Shown here: one piece after another, positions 1 through 13,510 of the stretch
Position numbering within the stretch: the first letter of the stretch is position 1
How the letters are laid out: each line of letters starts with the position of its first letter
Source: Hemibagrus wyckioides
Lineage: Eukaryota > Chordata > Actinopteri > Siluriformes > Bagridae
DNA length: 64,000 bases
Assembly: GCF_019097595.1 (NCBI RefSeq)
Contig: NC_080720.1
Span: forward strand, 19,824,352 to 19,888,351
Direction of reading: 5' to 3'
Notes under the pieces: model-generated
Database searches by the model: none
The model's input: only the letters and a program-made list of their open reading frames with translations
What the model was told of the DNA's origin: nothing
Position numbers and translations under genes: made by a program

Positions 1-195
1 ATAAGCATTTACCCCCTTGAACTTTCCCATATGGGTTTTTTTTTTTTTGCAATGAATAATTGAGAATAATAAACGAATATGTTACAGAAGTACACTAAGT
101 GAGGCTGACATCAATATCGTATTTAAGAAACAACATAAAAATTGTGATTGCATAAATATCTGTTGCTGCAAAACCCATGAAATGTTTAAGGAGCT

Positions 196-295
196 GATGA
201 AGACTTCATTTTATTTGCACAGTTTATACCCCTGGGTTTCTTGCTCTGTTCGATGAAGACTTCATTTTATTTGCACTGGGTTTCTTGCTCTGTTC
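196..295. repeat. Imperfect tandem duplication (56 + 44 bp)
   Basis: gatgaagacttcattttatttgcac ... tgggtttcttgctctgttc occurs at 196-251 and again at 252-295; the second copy lacks agtttataccc. Confidence 0.85.
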
Positions 296-1954
296 TGCAC
301 CAGAGACAAGCACTTTTTTTCTTCTCATAAACTTTCAATTCAATTACAGTTCACAAGACGATTTTAATTCATAACACACATTCAATATTCATTTGGTGGG
401 CCAGATCCCAGGCCTCAGGCAGTACGTTTGACAAGCCTGGTTGATCAAAATACGCGCACCAGCTGAAAAGCCGGGTCTATACTTGTAACATCAGTATAGT
501 TGTAGTATGATATGTGTTTACTTGTTTCGGGTAACAATTTACCAAAACTGTATCTCTCTTTAACTGTATCTTGTTACCTTTGTGAAAAAGCTGTGCTAAC
601 CAACCTGTTATTAGCAACTGCTACATAGTTGTTTGCGGTAGTTTTTACTCTGTGTGCTGCTATGTGCACACAAACTCTTCACTTAGTGCTACATGACTAT
701 TAACACAACTTGTGCATAAAAATCTACATATACAATGTAAACCGGCAAGGTAGCTATGTCTAACAACTGTGTACACAGATTAGGCTCTACAATTAAAAAC
801 AATGCTGTTTCATACATTGCAGCACCACACACACACACACACACACAACCATGTCAGTGTTAATTCTGTGGTTAGAATAGTCAATCGCCCAAATAAGATC
901 TGGCTGGGGTGGTTTCTTCACAGTGGTGGACCACATAGAGGAGCTGGCTACTGTCATTAATTATACACTAAAGTCAGTATATCACATACATGGTAGATGT
1001 ATCAGCCATAATTACTGAGAAGCTACTGAGTGTATCTTAGAAAGTACTAGAATAGGTATTATATACTTCCAGAAACAGAATGTGCTTTATCTGAATGTGT
1101 CCTTGTCAAAGGGATTTCAATAAGAAACTAGAACAGGATTCTAGTTAGAATTTCTATCATATTTTGGAACCATTCCTATAAGATTCATATAGGAATTATC
1201 TTATAAGCCAAGACCTAACATCATGGGAGAAGCTGGGGGCAGCAGCAGAGAAAGGAGTGCTGCCATCCTTTTAGTCGTGCTGTCAGTCCAGTATTCTTTT
1301 AATCCATCACCTTTAAACGCATTACAGATTTTGCTTCAAAATAAACATTTTGAGAGTATGTTTTAATGAGTAATGGAAAAATAGATTGTTACATAATGAC
1401 TTTTACAAGGCAAAGAATTACTTGCTGATCCTATAAAGCATTGCAAATTACATTAGAGAAAAATCTTCCCTTTACAGTTTCCACAAATTTTGTGGTTGCA
1501 TACAGTATTTCCTTCAGTGTGACTGCCTTTTTATATTCGAGTGTTTTGGGTTTAATGATTAGATCCTTGTGGCTTTTCTGTTGCTTTGAGTTTTGACTGA
1601 AAAACAAAAAGAAAGATCTAGCAAAAACTATATATGTAAAGCTAAATTTGAATCTGTTCTTAATATTTCTGCCATATATAGATAGTTAATTTAAACACAG
1701 CATTAGCATTAAAATACTTTTTAATATATAATCTTTTATAGACAATCTTTTAGACTTTTTAAATCCCCAAAGCACCCTCTGTAATTTCCAATGTTTGGAT
1801 TTATTGTTTAATTTGTAGCTTTGTTTGTTCTTCAGGTTATACTGCTGTTATATTCACTAGTGAGCTCGAAAGCAAGTAAGGAATAAGACACAACAGAGCA
1901 TATCAGCAATTACCCATTTATATATACAAGTCCCTGTGTAGAAACTAAGAACAT

Positions 1955-2040
1955 ATTACATTTACATTTTCATTTACGGCGTTTAGCAGATGCCCTTATC
2001 CAGAGAGACATACAAAAGTCTCTATCAATGAATACATCAA
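1955..2040 (+). repeat. Short interspersed repeat fragment (fish-type 'atttagcagatgcccttatccag')
   Basis: acatttacattttcatttacggcgtttagcagatgcccttatccagagagacatacaaaag is a very common motif in fish genomes. A second copy lies at 12425-12495. Confidence 0.55.
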
Positions 2041-2120
2041 CACTGGTTCACTAGGTCACAGATTTAGGGCACCATCAGCCTAAAACTCTGTCTGTAGACA
2101 CTTTTTTTTATTTTTAGACC

Positions 2121-2255
2121 TAGCACATTAATATAAGTCTGTGATTTGCCTTAGAACCAACACTGCTGTCTGAGCCACTGTTACAGGCAATTAATCAACA
2201 CCCTCTGACCAATCAGACTTGAGAATTCAACATCGGCATGGTATAACCAGCTATA
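2121..2255 (-). repeat. Interspersed repeat (copy 2, minus strand)
   Basis: The reverse complement reads tctgattggtcagagggtgttgatt and cttatattaatgtgct, matching the + strand copy at 22449-22640. Confidence 0.6.
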
Positions 2256-4919
2256 TGGTCTATAATATAATACTATATGTCTTAACCAAAGCATTGGATG
2301 TGCTTTCCCAGAATCACTGCAAGTCGATTTTTCTATCACTATCTACAACAGATATGAAAAGAAATGGTCAGTGACAGGTCACTGCTATGGTTCCTTGGAT
2401 GAGAGAGATAAAAGTTTTCTTGAGTGCTAATAAAAATCAATTTCCTGAGCCACACGGAGATGGTGATTGGTTTAACATTGACGTACACAGAGGACTTTAT
2501 GGAAGAGGATGGCCAGATGATTGATGTGCATAAGTTTCATAATAAGGTTCAGGCCATTAAGTATTAATGATACAGTTTCCTGAATATCTATGGTGGTTCG
2601 AGTAATGTATGTAATGGGAATAATTTGATTAGACAAAAGTATGATGGCTGTAAATGTTTTGCTCATTAGATCATGTGGCATACTGTTAGGTTTATCTTCA
2701 TAATACTTTGAGTGTCTTGGCAATACTGCATTGTTGATCTGTAGAACTTGGATGTTTTCTCGCTCCAGAATTAAAGGTATTTGGATGTTTATTTTATTCC
2801 TTGAGAGGAATCAAAAAACACAGGGTCCTTTTCATGCAATCAGAATCAGCTTGAACTGGCCACTGAACCTGGGGCTGTCATTAACTGTAGTCAGCTGTAG
2901 GCAGTAAGACAAATGTGTTTAGCATGTCAGTTCAAACAGGCATCTCACAGCGTCTACAGAAGGGGCTCCTCCTCACCAAAACACTCCCTGGCCACTTAAA
3001 GGCAGCCAAAATTCTAGAAACCTAAGGAATGCAACTTTTCTTCTTTCTGCTTTTGCTGCTCCAAAGCAGGAAACAAAGCATACTAGGGACACTTTGGCAG
3101 GCTGGTATGGTTTAGTGATCACACAGTACATTCGAGGTTAAAATAACAATAGTTCAACTGGGGAAGGCAAGGCACGTCTTGATTAAATTTCAGAAGGTAG
3201 TCCATCAATATATGCACAATGGGAAAAGAATGTGAGAAATGGGAGGCTTTTTTTGCACCTTGTTTATCAGCTGTAGTGGTAAATATCTTCACTTTAAATG
3301 TTTCTAGACAAGTCATTACAAATTGGATAAAGATCATAACACTGCAATGACTAAAGCTCACTAAAATGACTTTCTCTGGAAAGCAGACCAACACCATTAG
3401 TGCTCTATGGGTCAATTATTATTAAGTTTTTGTTTTTTTAAGTATCCTTATAATAATCTTAACCATGACCATATATATTAGTCCCAGTAACATTGTAGCT
3501 AAGGATATTGTTTCCTGGTATGGTGGAATACCTGATTCTCTAAATAAATAAATAAACAAATAAAGCCTATATTATAACAATATTTTTTTATTATTTAATT
3601 AATTAATTTTATAGTTGCTGTCAAGGACATCAAGGCAGAAGTAAAGTAACTATAATTTATTCATTAATGTCACAGGCCACAAATGAAACATGATCACCCA
3701 AAAGCTCTACACCCCAGTGCAGTCTGGGAAATCTAGTCTCTTTATTCTAGGGCTCTAACACAGTGTTACTATTTGTATAACTGTTTCTATATTTCTCCAA
3801 ATATCCACATCTGTATTTAGTCTTAAAGTGTGCCTGATCAAAAGATGTGAACCCTGGAAAATTTAGATGGAGATGTACCAGGCAGTACTGTCAGCATGCT
3901 CTATGAATACTGTCTCAATCTAAACTACATCTCTCCAATTCATAGATTGTTGCAACTAAAGCTTTTTTTTTTTGTGCCTGTCTACAGTATGTTCTAACTT
4001 ATAAAGTCGGTTTTATTCCCCAAATTATAGAGAGTCTACTATATTTAAAGCACAGTGCATGTTAATGAACATGGTCTTAAACTTCATATCTGTGCGCTTG
4101 TTCATGCCCTCATGGGTGTTGCATCCCATGGGATCCCAGGACCAATATACAACCCTTAGTTTAAACTTGCTGGCAGGCTTTAAACCAACTAATAAACAAA
4201 CAAACAAACAAACAGTAATGCACCTTTTATTTGCATCTGTATTTGTATCTGCTTGCTGTTCAGACTGAATAATGTATTTGTATAATGTATAATGTACAAA
4301 TTTGGTGACTTTTCTTTTTATTTCTGTTAAAACACCATCCATATAAATATATTAGAAAACCACCCACAGTTTACTATCACACATGATCATGCTCAGTGAT
4401 AATGCACTTTGTCCTATTTGCCTTGATTATGCCTCATTCCTGGTCTCCACCTGACATCACTTTTTGGTAACAGAACTCCCGAAGATGTTTTCCACTGCTC
4501 GAGAGTAATTGGCAGCATTCATGGGCCTAACGAGGGAAGCCTGAAGCCCGAGAGACAGGGGGAAAACCCAAACCTCCACATGTGCACGAGTGGAACAAAC
4601 CCAACACACCCCCCTTCTAGTTGCTGGCTGCTTGGGCCTGGTCGATTCTCGTTATGCTGAAGGAGGAGTACAACGTTCATGACAGCTCTCTGGCTGTGGC
4701 AGTAGTTACCCACCGAGTTGGGGACATACCTGTGGCTAGTGTCTGTGTGTGTGTGCGTGTTTCTGTAAGCTGCATGGTCATGCACACAAGCACTGCCACA
4801 CAGTAGCCCATGCCAGACCTCGTCTTTTAGAGCTCTAATAAATAACATACCTCTGCTGCCTCCGGGTGCATGCTGTTGCATATCAATGAGTTCCAGCTCT
4901 GTGCTTTTCCACATTTAGA

Positions 4920-5338
4920 TGTGTGTGGCTCCCGGTGGTGCAACGTTAAAGAGTTCACCATATCGGCAAGAGATCACGACTTCAAATCCAGATGATACCA
5001 CAACCATCGATTGCCAGGAGATCAATAGAGCAAAATTGGCCATGATGCCTGGGTGGAAGGGATGGAACACTCTCTCCCCTGTCAATCAGAGTGATACCAA
5101 CCAATTCTGGGCATGTTTGAGCTTATGGACGTGGAAGAAGACAGGTAATGCTTTCCTTCGAGTGTTTTCAGCTGACGAGCCGTAATTTGAAAACATGCAC
5201 CGACTGGCTTGATAGGTCTCAGGGGAAGAACTCTCTGGATTTCCTGGTGAGTAGCTGTCATGTGATAGGACAGAACTAGTTTAGTGGGAGGGAAATGGCA
5301 AATAAACAAACTGGGGAGAAAATGGGGTAAAAGTAAAA
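4920..5338 (+). mobile_element. tRNA-derived SINE
   Basis: The 5' part has an A-box-like tggctcccggtggt (4926-4939) and a B-box-like gacttcaaatcc (4978-4989), the internal RNA polymerase III promoter of tRNA-type SINEs. The body continues to a 3' end at gggagaaaatggggtaaaagtaaaaaa. It matches a fish SINE type I recognise but cannot name with certainty. Diverged, so probably old. Confidence 0.7.
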
Positions 5339-7548
5339 AATAAGTGCATGTGATTTTGACTGGAGCACAGACGATTGTATTATAAAGTGCTACTGGTGAT
5401 GCTAGGATCGGTGAATATCAGCTCGACATGTAGCTATTGTAGCATCAAACTAAAACAACTCGTAATTTTTGAGCACAGACAGAGGTAAACACAAAAAACC
5501 CACTGAATTCTGAATTCCTTCTTGGAAATGCGGGATGGTCTCTTCAAGTCCGAGTTCAGCAAATGATGTCCTAGCAACATTCTCCCAGCGTGAACAGTAA
5601 CACTTCATACATTTAAATGAGTTATGCAGTTTATACAAGAATTTGCTTTCAATTAATCAACCAACAGACATATCAGTTTGTTGACCCTATGACACTGACT
5701 ATACAGGCTGCTGTATTGAGAACGTAAATATGCATCAATAACATTGTTGCTAATAAAATACAAACATTAGGGCATCTATGTTGCTTCTACACTTCATAGC
5801 TGGAACACACGGAATTCAAGGTAATATAAATGCTGCATCTCTGAGGTCTCTGTTAACACACACACACACACACATACACACACCAATGCTCTTTTTTGTT
5901 TACTCTGTGCAGATGAAACCAAATCTCTGTTTCTCTAATTTTCATACAATTTCCAGAGCACTTCTGAATTGCTGCTTCACCGAGTTATTCTCTCATTTTT
6001 TTTTGTTCTCTCCTCTGCAGCACATGTTTCTCATAAAGGCCTGAGCGTCTGGCCTTGCATAAATGTTTTTGGTGCGTTCCTTTTGGGACCGGCTCAGTCT
6101 TTACTGCATGGGCTAATCAGCTGTAAATTCTGTTTTAAGAAGGAAAGGAGGGGGAGGGAAGGAGTTAAGCCACCAAGGCCCATTGCACAACACTCTCAGA
6201 AAAGAGGATAAGAAAGGGAGGGGGCAAAAGAAAGAGAAAGAAGGAGAAGGAGAAAAAAAGGTCTGAGGTTTGACAAATGATCTAATAAAGGGGCAGAAGG
6301 ATTACAGGCCGGGCGCCCGTCGAGAAGAGGAAGTGGTGTGGTAAATATTTTTAAAAGCTGTCAATAAATTTGCAATGTTAAGTCAAGAGTACACTCCACA
6401 GAGGAGAGCATCAGTGAGAATATTCTTCAGTGAATATAACAGCAATCGAACAAAATAAAGAAATTTGATCGTTTGATAGTGATCATTATGAAAGCTGCAT
6501 TTCTGTATCCCTTTAATGATATATAGCTTTTCACATGAAATATAGTTTCAGAGGAATAGTATGACCTTTGGTGGGAACACATATTTTGTATATTTTGACA
6601 CTTTATACTGGATGTGATAACTTTTACCTGGTGGTTCTAAAACAGATACACAGAATCAATTAGGAAAAGGATTAATAAAAGGAAGTTTAATATTTAATCT
6701 TGTCTTCAAGTGTCATCACACATAGTAACATTAATTCAAGCTTTTCAGGTATGGATGCAGAAAAAACATAGCTGTACAATGTAAGAAATTGTAATCAGAA
6801 GCAAAAAAAAAAAGTAGTTCTTTTCTGTCACTTAATAGATTTCGGGTAAAATAATGCAAGGCTTAAACTGTATTGAGCATGATTATGCTGTTTTCAATGT
6901 TATTTATGCTTTTTTTATTCCAGTCTCAATGCTATGTCTGTTATTTATTAGGAAATCACAGTGGACCGAAATAGGCTTGTTTATGCTGGTTTATTTATTA
7001 TCCTCCTCATTCGGTATATTCAGTATGTCTCATGTCTCTCCAATCCAGTTCATCACACGTCACCTACGGAACTATATTACAGTATCCGCTCCACATGCCT
7101 TTAAATTAAATCCACAATGAGTTCCAGTGCACACCCTGACCGCTGGCTGCTTTTTCGCACATGGGGCCTTGCTCCATAAAAGTCACCTGTGCTCACTTTC
7201 CCACACATTCATCCCAGCTTGTTAGTCATCAGTCTATTAAATCTAATTTAAGCAGTTCACCTGTGCTAGCCAGGGGGCGGTTGTTTCCCGGGGACAACTA
7301 GGGTTGACTGATGTGTTGATGAAATAGGAAGGATAGCTAAAGGTCAGGCCTGTAGACACTTGCTCTGACACCCAGAGAATGGAGTGCTTCATTAGTAAAG
7401 ATAAGGACAAAAAGACTAGATGATAGAGAGGTTTTAATTTTCTGTCTTTCTCATCATCCGTCTGGCTTCCGTTGCTGTAATAAAAACAACAAATATAGTC
7501 AAATATATCTAGTGTTTCCTATTAGAATAATACAATAAAAATATGTCG

Positions 7549-7613
7549 ATTCTTCTTCTTCTTCTTCTTCTTCTTCTTCTTCTTCTTCTTCTTCTTCTTC
7601 TTCTTCTTCTTCT
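7549..7613 (+). repeat. (TTC)n microsatellite
   Basis: About 21 TTC units. The minus-strand poly-Glu open frame over it (7499-7705) is an artefact of the repeat. Confidence 0.95.
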
Positions 7614-9051
7614 AGCTGCTCCCTGTTCGGGGTCACTATTTTTTTTACAAAAAAATAAAAATAAAAAAAAATTAATAGAACTATTCTAGAACTATTTCTT
7701 GTCATTTCTTTACTAATAAAGAATAAGGTCTTGCTCTATTGTCTGATAGTTTTGTTCATTGCAAACATTTATTTCTAGAAGTAATCAAAATTATTTGCCT
7801 ATAAAATAAGTCTTTTATAAAACTGATAAAAGATCCCAAAAAAGTCTACAATTTTGTGTTTGATTTATGGTAATGGTTCATGATAATGGTCTATGACAGG
7901 AATTAGTACATAAATTGGACAATATTCAAAGCCTAAGATTTATTTTGTTTTTGTTTTCTTTATTTTTTGTCTAACTACTGTTTCTAAAAACTGATCATTT
8001 ATTGCCACTGATCTTTTTATGTATTAGAGTTTAATTTGCTAATAGATAAAGGATCCATTCAAATTCATTTATCTCATTAAAAATATTGCTCTGTATATAA
8101 ATTATGGCCTTGTTCCAGACAATTTCCTCCACCCAAAATTTGAATGAAAGCAAAAGCCTTTAATACTGCATTGGGTGTTAACCCAGACACATATTTTTGA
8201 CAAGAGAAGGAAAATAAAATAAAGCAGTAAATTAAATTTCAAGACTTCACTGGAAAACAGGCATGTTAAATCCCATCCATTCTCTCCTTAATGATAGCCC
8301 ATGCATTTTAATCAAACTGTCCAAAATGATATATGACAGTGTGTATGATTGCATAACTTTCTAAATAAAGAACCTAATTATTACAAGGGATCTAAATGCG
8401 ATGATTGTTTTAAATCCTAAAATATTTGAATAAGTCCTGGTATGTTATTTCCTGATATTAAGATATTTCATGATATTTCATGTATGAGTACTGATTTGTG
8501 AATTATCAATGTATCGCTAACAGAGCACTATCTCTTTCTTTCATGGAGAGCTCACACACACACAGACACAGACACCTTCCCCAAGGAGATCTGAACAGCC
8601 AAGGATGTGGGCTGTTTCCTCACATTAAGCAAGAGGTTGAGGACATTCTTGCTCAGTGAGGCGTTGCTTCAGTCCCCTTCTTCTCTGTATTTGTTAAGCA
8701 CTGGGAATAACGTCACACCTAATCCACTGAATGAATGTGCCTGTGCCTCCCAGCTGCCTCGCAGCTCCGGATACTGTTTCATTAACTCGGAAAAGTGCTA
8801 CGGCTGGCCTAGCAGTAGCGGTGGAACAGTGGAGGTGGGATTTCTTTACGGACTCGCTCCGAAATCCTGCTGACATGCTGAGCTCATCATGAAAAACTTC
8901 ATAGAGAGATCTGAAAATGTTGCAAATGTATTCGTCATCATCGTGCTCCTGGGTGACATGGAGATGAATGGCATCTTTGCTATGTTGAGCGTTTCAATGA
9001 CTTCATTATAATTGTTTTTCCTTCTCCTCCATCTTTATATTTCTGTGTAGC

Positions 9052-9096
9052 CTTCTTCTTCTTCTTCTTCTTCTTCTTCTTCTTCTTCTTCTTCTT
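9052..9096 (+). repeat. (TTC)n microsatellite
   Basis: About 15 TTC units. Confidence 0.95.
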
Positions 9097-11483
9097 TAGC
9101 GGTACTCTACCATGGATGCAGTGTTCATTTACTTCACCACCAGTCACCATAAGCAACAGTAAAATACTTGCAATGCATCCTAAGTAAATACATTACTTAA
9201 GCAAGCACTCACCATGCCCAACACCTCTCTAAATCAAGTCAATGCCAGTTTCAATTACTGTCAGCTTGCACAGCGCTGCACTGGGGAGAAGCCAGAGTCT
9301 GGAGTTTCATAACCACAATCAAGCTGTAGAACCTACCAATTTTTTGACTGTAAAAACTTTGAAACTTCATTTGTAGAAATCCTGCCAAAATCGTTTTGCG
9401 CATCCTGATAAAAAACTTGTAAAAAGCGCTATTTACAGTCATTGCTGATAATCCATTATTTCTGGAAAGTTCTTGCATGCTATTCATTCCCTTTTTCTTT
9501 CTGCCTTACTCTTTCTCCCAGTTAAGTGCAAACTGCATTTGTGCTTCGTTTTCTTTGGCAGTTCTCTCAGGTTTGCGGTTTTATGCGTATGCAGATGCTC
9601 AGGGCATCAAGGCTGTGAAGCTCTTTCACTCTCACTCCATACAGTTGAAGAGGTGGGAGTCTGAGTCAGTGTGCTTCTTAAAGTGATGAGCTCTCCCCCA
9701 AAAAAATTCATTTCTGGGTTTCCCTCCAGTCTGTCAACATTGCTTTTCCACTCAGCCTACCTGCCACGTGTGTGCTGGCACGATTGTAGCCCTTTATGAA
9801 GGCTAAATTTCCTGGAGATGGTGATGATTTTTTTCATCACAAAAAAATGCTTACATACAAGTAGACAACATGCCACACAAGATGCAAAAGAGACTGAATT
9901 TAGTAACTTCTGTTGCTAGGATATGAGTTTACTTTTTATTCCATCTTCATGCTCAGTGTCCTTAAGCTGTTGTCTGCTGTCCCCAGTCTCTGCTGCCTGC
10001 TGGTCAGAATCCTCTCCTGTATTTGTAGATTAATCGCCCTGCATGCTATTCAAAAACAAATAACAGCAACTTCCCCTGGAATCTAAGTCAAAACAATCGC
10101 AGGCCGAGCATGTCCACAACACCCCGACCAAATCAGCACCAGATGTCTCCTGAACCGTTCCTCTTCTCTCCTCTCACCTCCCCTTTTTTTCGTCTCTCTT
10201 TCTCTTTCCTGTCTGGAATTCCACATTCCATGTGGATGGGGATATGTGAAGATGGTGGTGGTTTGGGCACCCTGCAGAACTTTATTATTGATGATGTATT
10301 CTGTGGGATTTTAGGACAAGTCCTTATATGTTGAGTTTTATCAGTTCTGAAAAATGAGCATCATTATATTTTAAACACTGTTATGCCCAGTTTCCCCTGG
10401 AATTGAGCCAAACCAGGGAAGAGATGCACTGAAAAGATCGCCTCTCCACTGTCAAGCCTGGCTCTCCACTCACTGCATGACAAGTGTTAACCTTTCTTGA
10501 AGTCCTAGCACTCCTCTAAACATCTTCAGTGAGGAGTGAGAGTGTCCGCTTTGGCCAAAGAGACAGCAAATCGGCCACTGCAGCCCACCCAAAAGTCGTC
10601 CAGCACCCTGCCTGTCGACACACTCCATTCACACCGTTCTCTCAACCAGGGAGAGAAGACTAATTTACTTTTCTACTTGAGTGCAGTAAGAAAGCTGCTG
10701 CCCTGCAGTGACTAAACAAAGCAGCCACTCGAGAGATGATAGCAGCTCTTCGGGAAGCTACTCTATCCTCAACCAGCCTAGAAGTCTAAAGATATCTAGT
10801 GAGAAAGTACACACACATACTGTCAGTCAAGGTGATAATGAAAAAAAGGTTCGCAGTATTGTCTTTAAGGCTCAAGAGTGACTCGAACCTCCGCTATGAG
10901 TCCACAGAGAGTTTCATCATCATGTCTGAGAGGGATGGATGGACGGATGGATCTAGATTCATAACTTTTTTCTGCTATTACATCCGAAGAGTAACCAAGG
11001 GTAAGCAGGGGTTGATAGGGGAAATAAGGCATTATGCGACCATCATCGAATTAAATATGAAAAACAACACAATCAGCTACTTTTAAGACTCAAGCCATTA
11101 TTTATTACTGTTATTACTTTATACTTCTAAAAAAATATTATTAACTAGATCTTTATGACAGTCTCGGCATATTCTGAAATAAATTCATTGCCTTGAAAGC
11201 ATTTCTAATAAATCTGCCACAGCATTTTATTATGTTCCTCCAGTTTGATTTTTTTCTTTCTACTTCAAATCAGAGTGTAGAGATTGTAAACGTCCAGTCC
11301 AGTGGGGGCTGATGGGGGACAATTGTGGGAAGGAAAAGCTCTCATTGCCAGGGATCAGCTTGTGTAAACATTCAGGTTAATGAAGCTCACCGCCCCTAAT
11401 CCCCTCTTCCCCACTCACCTCCCCCCTTGTCTAGCTTAATCCAACTGCACAACCCCAACCTGTCAATCAAGCAGCCCTAGGGT

Positions 11484-11484
11484 C

Positions 11485-11521
<37 letters not shown>

Positions 11522-11552
11522 GTGTGTGTGTGTGTGGCTGTGGCTGTGGCTG
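11484..11552 (+). repeat. (TG)n microsatellite
   Basis: Interrupted TG array followed by three tggctg units. Confidence 0.9.
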
Positions 11553-12424
11553 TTTGTGCTCATGCGAGCTTTAGGGAGTTGTATCAAGGGTGAATTCTGG
11601 GCCCAAGTTCTGCTCAGATCCAGATGAGGGCTAAGAAGTGCACGCTTGTGAGTAAGTACACAATTCTAATCAAATCCACATGATGGTGGATCCAATAGAG
11701 ATATTTCAGCAGCCCCACAAATGCTTACATCATGACCTGCTGTTCTGACCACCAGAAAAGGGGCATTTATTTATGGGGTAGTAAAGAAGCATAAGGAAAA
11801 TATGGTAGTGTGGAATATTTCCATGCCACACATGAGGACAATACTGAGTGATGTCTATGAAAATGCATGCCTGTGGGATTGTTTTTTAAAGATCAGGCAT
11901 TCAGTTCATGGTAGGATTATAGTTATTATTATCTGCTTTTGTTTAATTGCCATTATTCAGTTCAGCTCTGCATTATCAAGGTGCCTTGGGGAGGAAAACA
12001 GAAGTGGTTCCTCCTTTTCCTTTAAAATGTGCTTACAGGCAGACAGTATACATGGACTGCAAAAAGATCTAGGGAAAAACAATAAAAATAAATTAACGTT
12101 TTTAAAATACAATATATTTGGATGAAGGAAGTGATTTGCTATACCATCACCACTTTATATCAAACTGGATATGAACAGATTTATTCATAAATTGATCATA
12201 TAATCATTTACACTAGAAAATTGGAAATGAATAAATCTCCTATAATTTGTGGGAAAAAAACAAAAACATTTGTTTCCTACTTCTGCTCCTGATTGTGTGT
12301 AAAATTACACATAAGAAGATTAACTGGTACACTTTAATTGATATAGTATATAATATAATTTGTATGGATAATCTGTATATGGATATCATATACAGATTAT
12401 ACTGTTTGAGGTTAAATTACTTAC

Positions 12425-12495
12425 TTTTATTACATCTACAGCATTTAGCTGACGCCCTTATCCAGAGCAACTTAATCAAAAGAGGTGCTCTGTAA
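12425..12495 (+). repeat. Short interspersed repeat fragment, second copy
   Basis: ttattacatctacagcatttagctgacgcccttatccagagcaacttaat matches the block at 1955-2040. Confidence 0.55.
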
Positions 12496-13199
12496 TCAAA
12501 AACACATCCTCATTTTCATTTACTAATTCATATATTATCATAGTCATTAAGTCATTCATTAAAGAATATGAAAATAATATGGCCAAGATATTGCAACAAA
12601 TAAATCTGAATATTCAGTTTTGAATAGAAATGCCATCATATAAACAGAGGATGGATCGGCTTGTCTGCGCATAACCATAAGCTGTAAACAAATGTGTCAG
12701 CTGATGGAAGATTTAGTGCAAGCAAAACTTATGAGAGAAAACTTTAAAGATGATGTTTAAAGACTGGTATAATTTTGTTGGGAATAAAATCGGGTTTATA
12801 AACCAGCTCGATTTCCGCTGTTTGTTTGGTAAGGATGATCACCTGGATACAATGTAGAGCTTTTTTTCTTTCCATTTTATTTTGAACCCCACTTACTTCA
12901 CACTTAATTGACCCTTTTCTGTAATTTATCTCCAGATTTTGACCTTTTTCAGATACAATGCAATTTTTTTTACTGACAAGAGTAAATCAAAATAACTGCC
13001 ACTGTATTTCTGCTTTTTTCTTTCACCACTAAGTTGTCATTTCATGTTTCCAGCCCTCTCTGAGCTTTACCATTTAGGGTGATACTAAATGCAAATGAGC
13101 TGTTTCAGGACTTGTCAAATGATGAGAAATAACAAAGTACAATGTCCTCTGTCCTAAAGACTGGTGGAAAAGAACCAGCTGTTTATTGCTGCAATGCAC

Positions 13200-13510
13200 T
13201 GGTGTGTGTGGTGACTTAGTTGTTAGCACTTTTTTTACCGTTAGCCTCTTATTTCAGAGGTTGGGGTTTCGGTTCGTGCCTTGGGGGGTGTCATTGGTTT
13301 CCTTCAGGTACAACAGTTTCCTCCCCCAGTCCAAAACCATGTGTTGTAGGTGGATTGGAATCTTTAAATTTTCAGTAGTGTGAGTGTGTGCGGTGTGCTC
13401 TGTGATGTCTAGGTTGCTCACCTGCCTCGTGCCCTGAGTCACCTAGGATAGGCTCCAGGCTCCCCATGACCCTGTGTAGAATAAGCAATAAGGAAAATGG
13501 ATATCAATAA
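13200..13510 (+). mobile_element. Degenerate tRNA-derived SINE / fish interspersed repeat
   Basis: An A-box-like gtgacttagttgttagcac (13210-13228) and ggggtttcggttcgtgcc (13263-13280, B-box position) are followed by tttcctcccccagtccaaaacc and a tail with ctccccatgaccctgtgtagaataagc. The order of blocks is that of a common fish SINE with a tRNA-like head and a gataagcggt-like tail. Confidence 0.65.

Noticed and set aside
4059..4342. Overlapping frames on both strands around caaacaaacaaacaaac
   Set aside because: Simple-repeat-driven, short and without homology.
7499..7705. Poly-glutamate open frame on the minus strand
   Set aside because: It is only the translation of the (TTC)n microsatellite with AT-rich flanks.
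8607..8873. Open frame on a unique stretch with Cys and Ser residues
   Set aside because: No start-site, splice or domain support, and an opposing frame of similar length; more likely non-coding.
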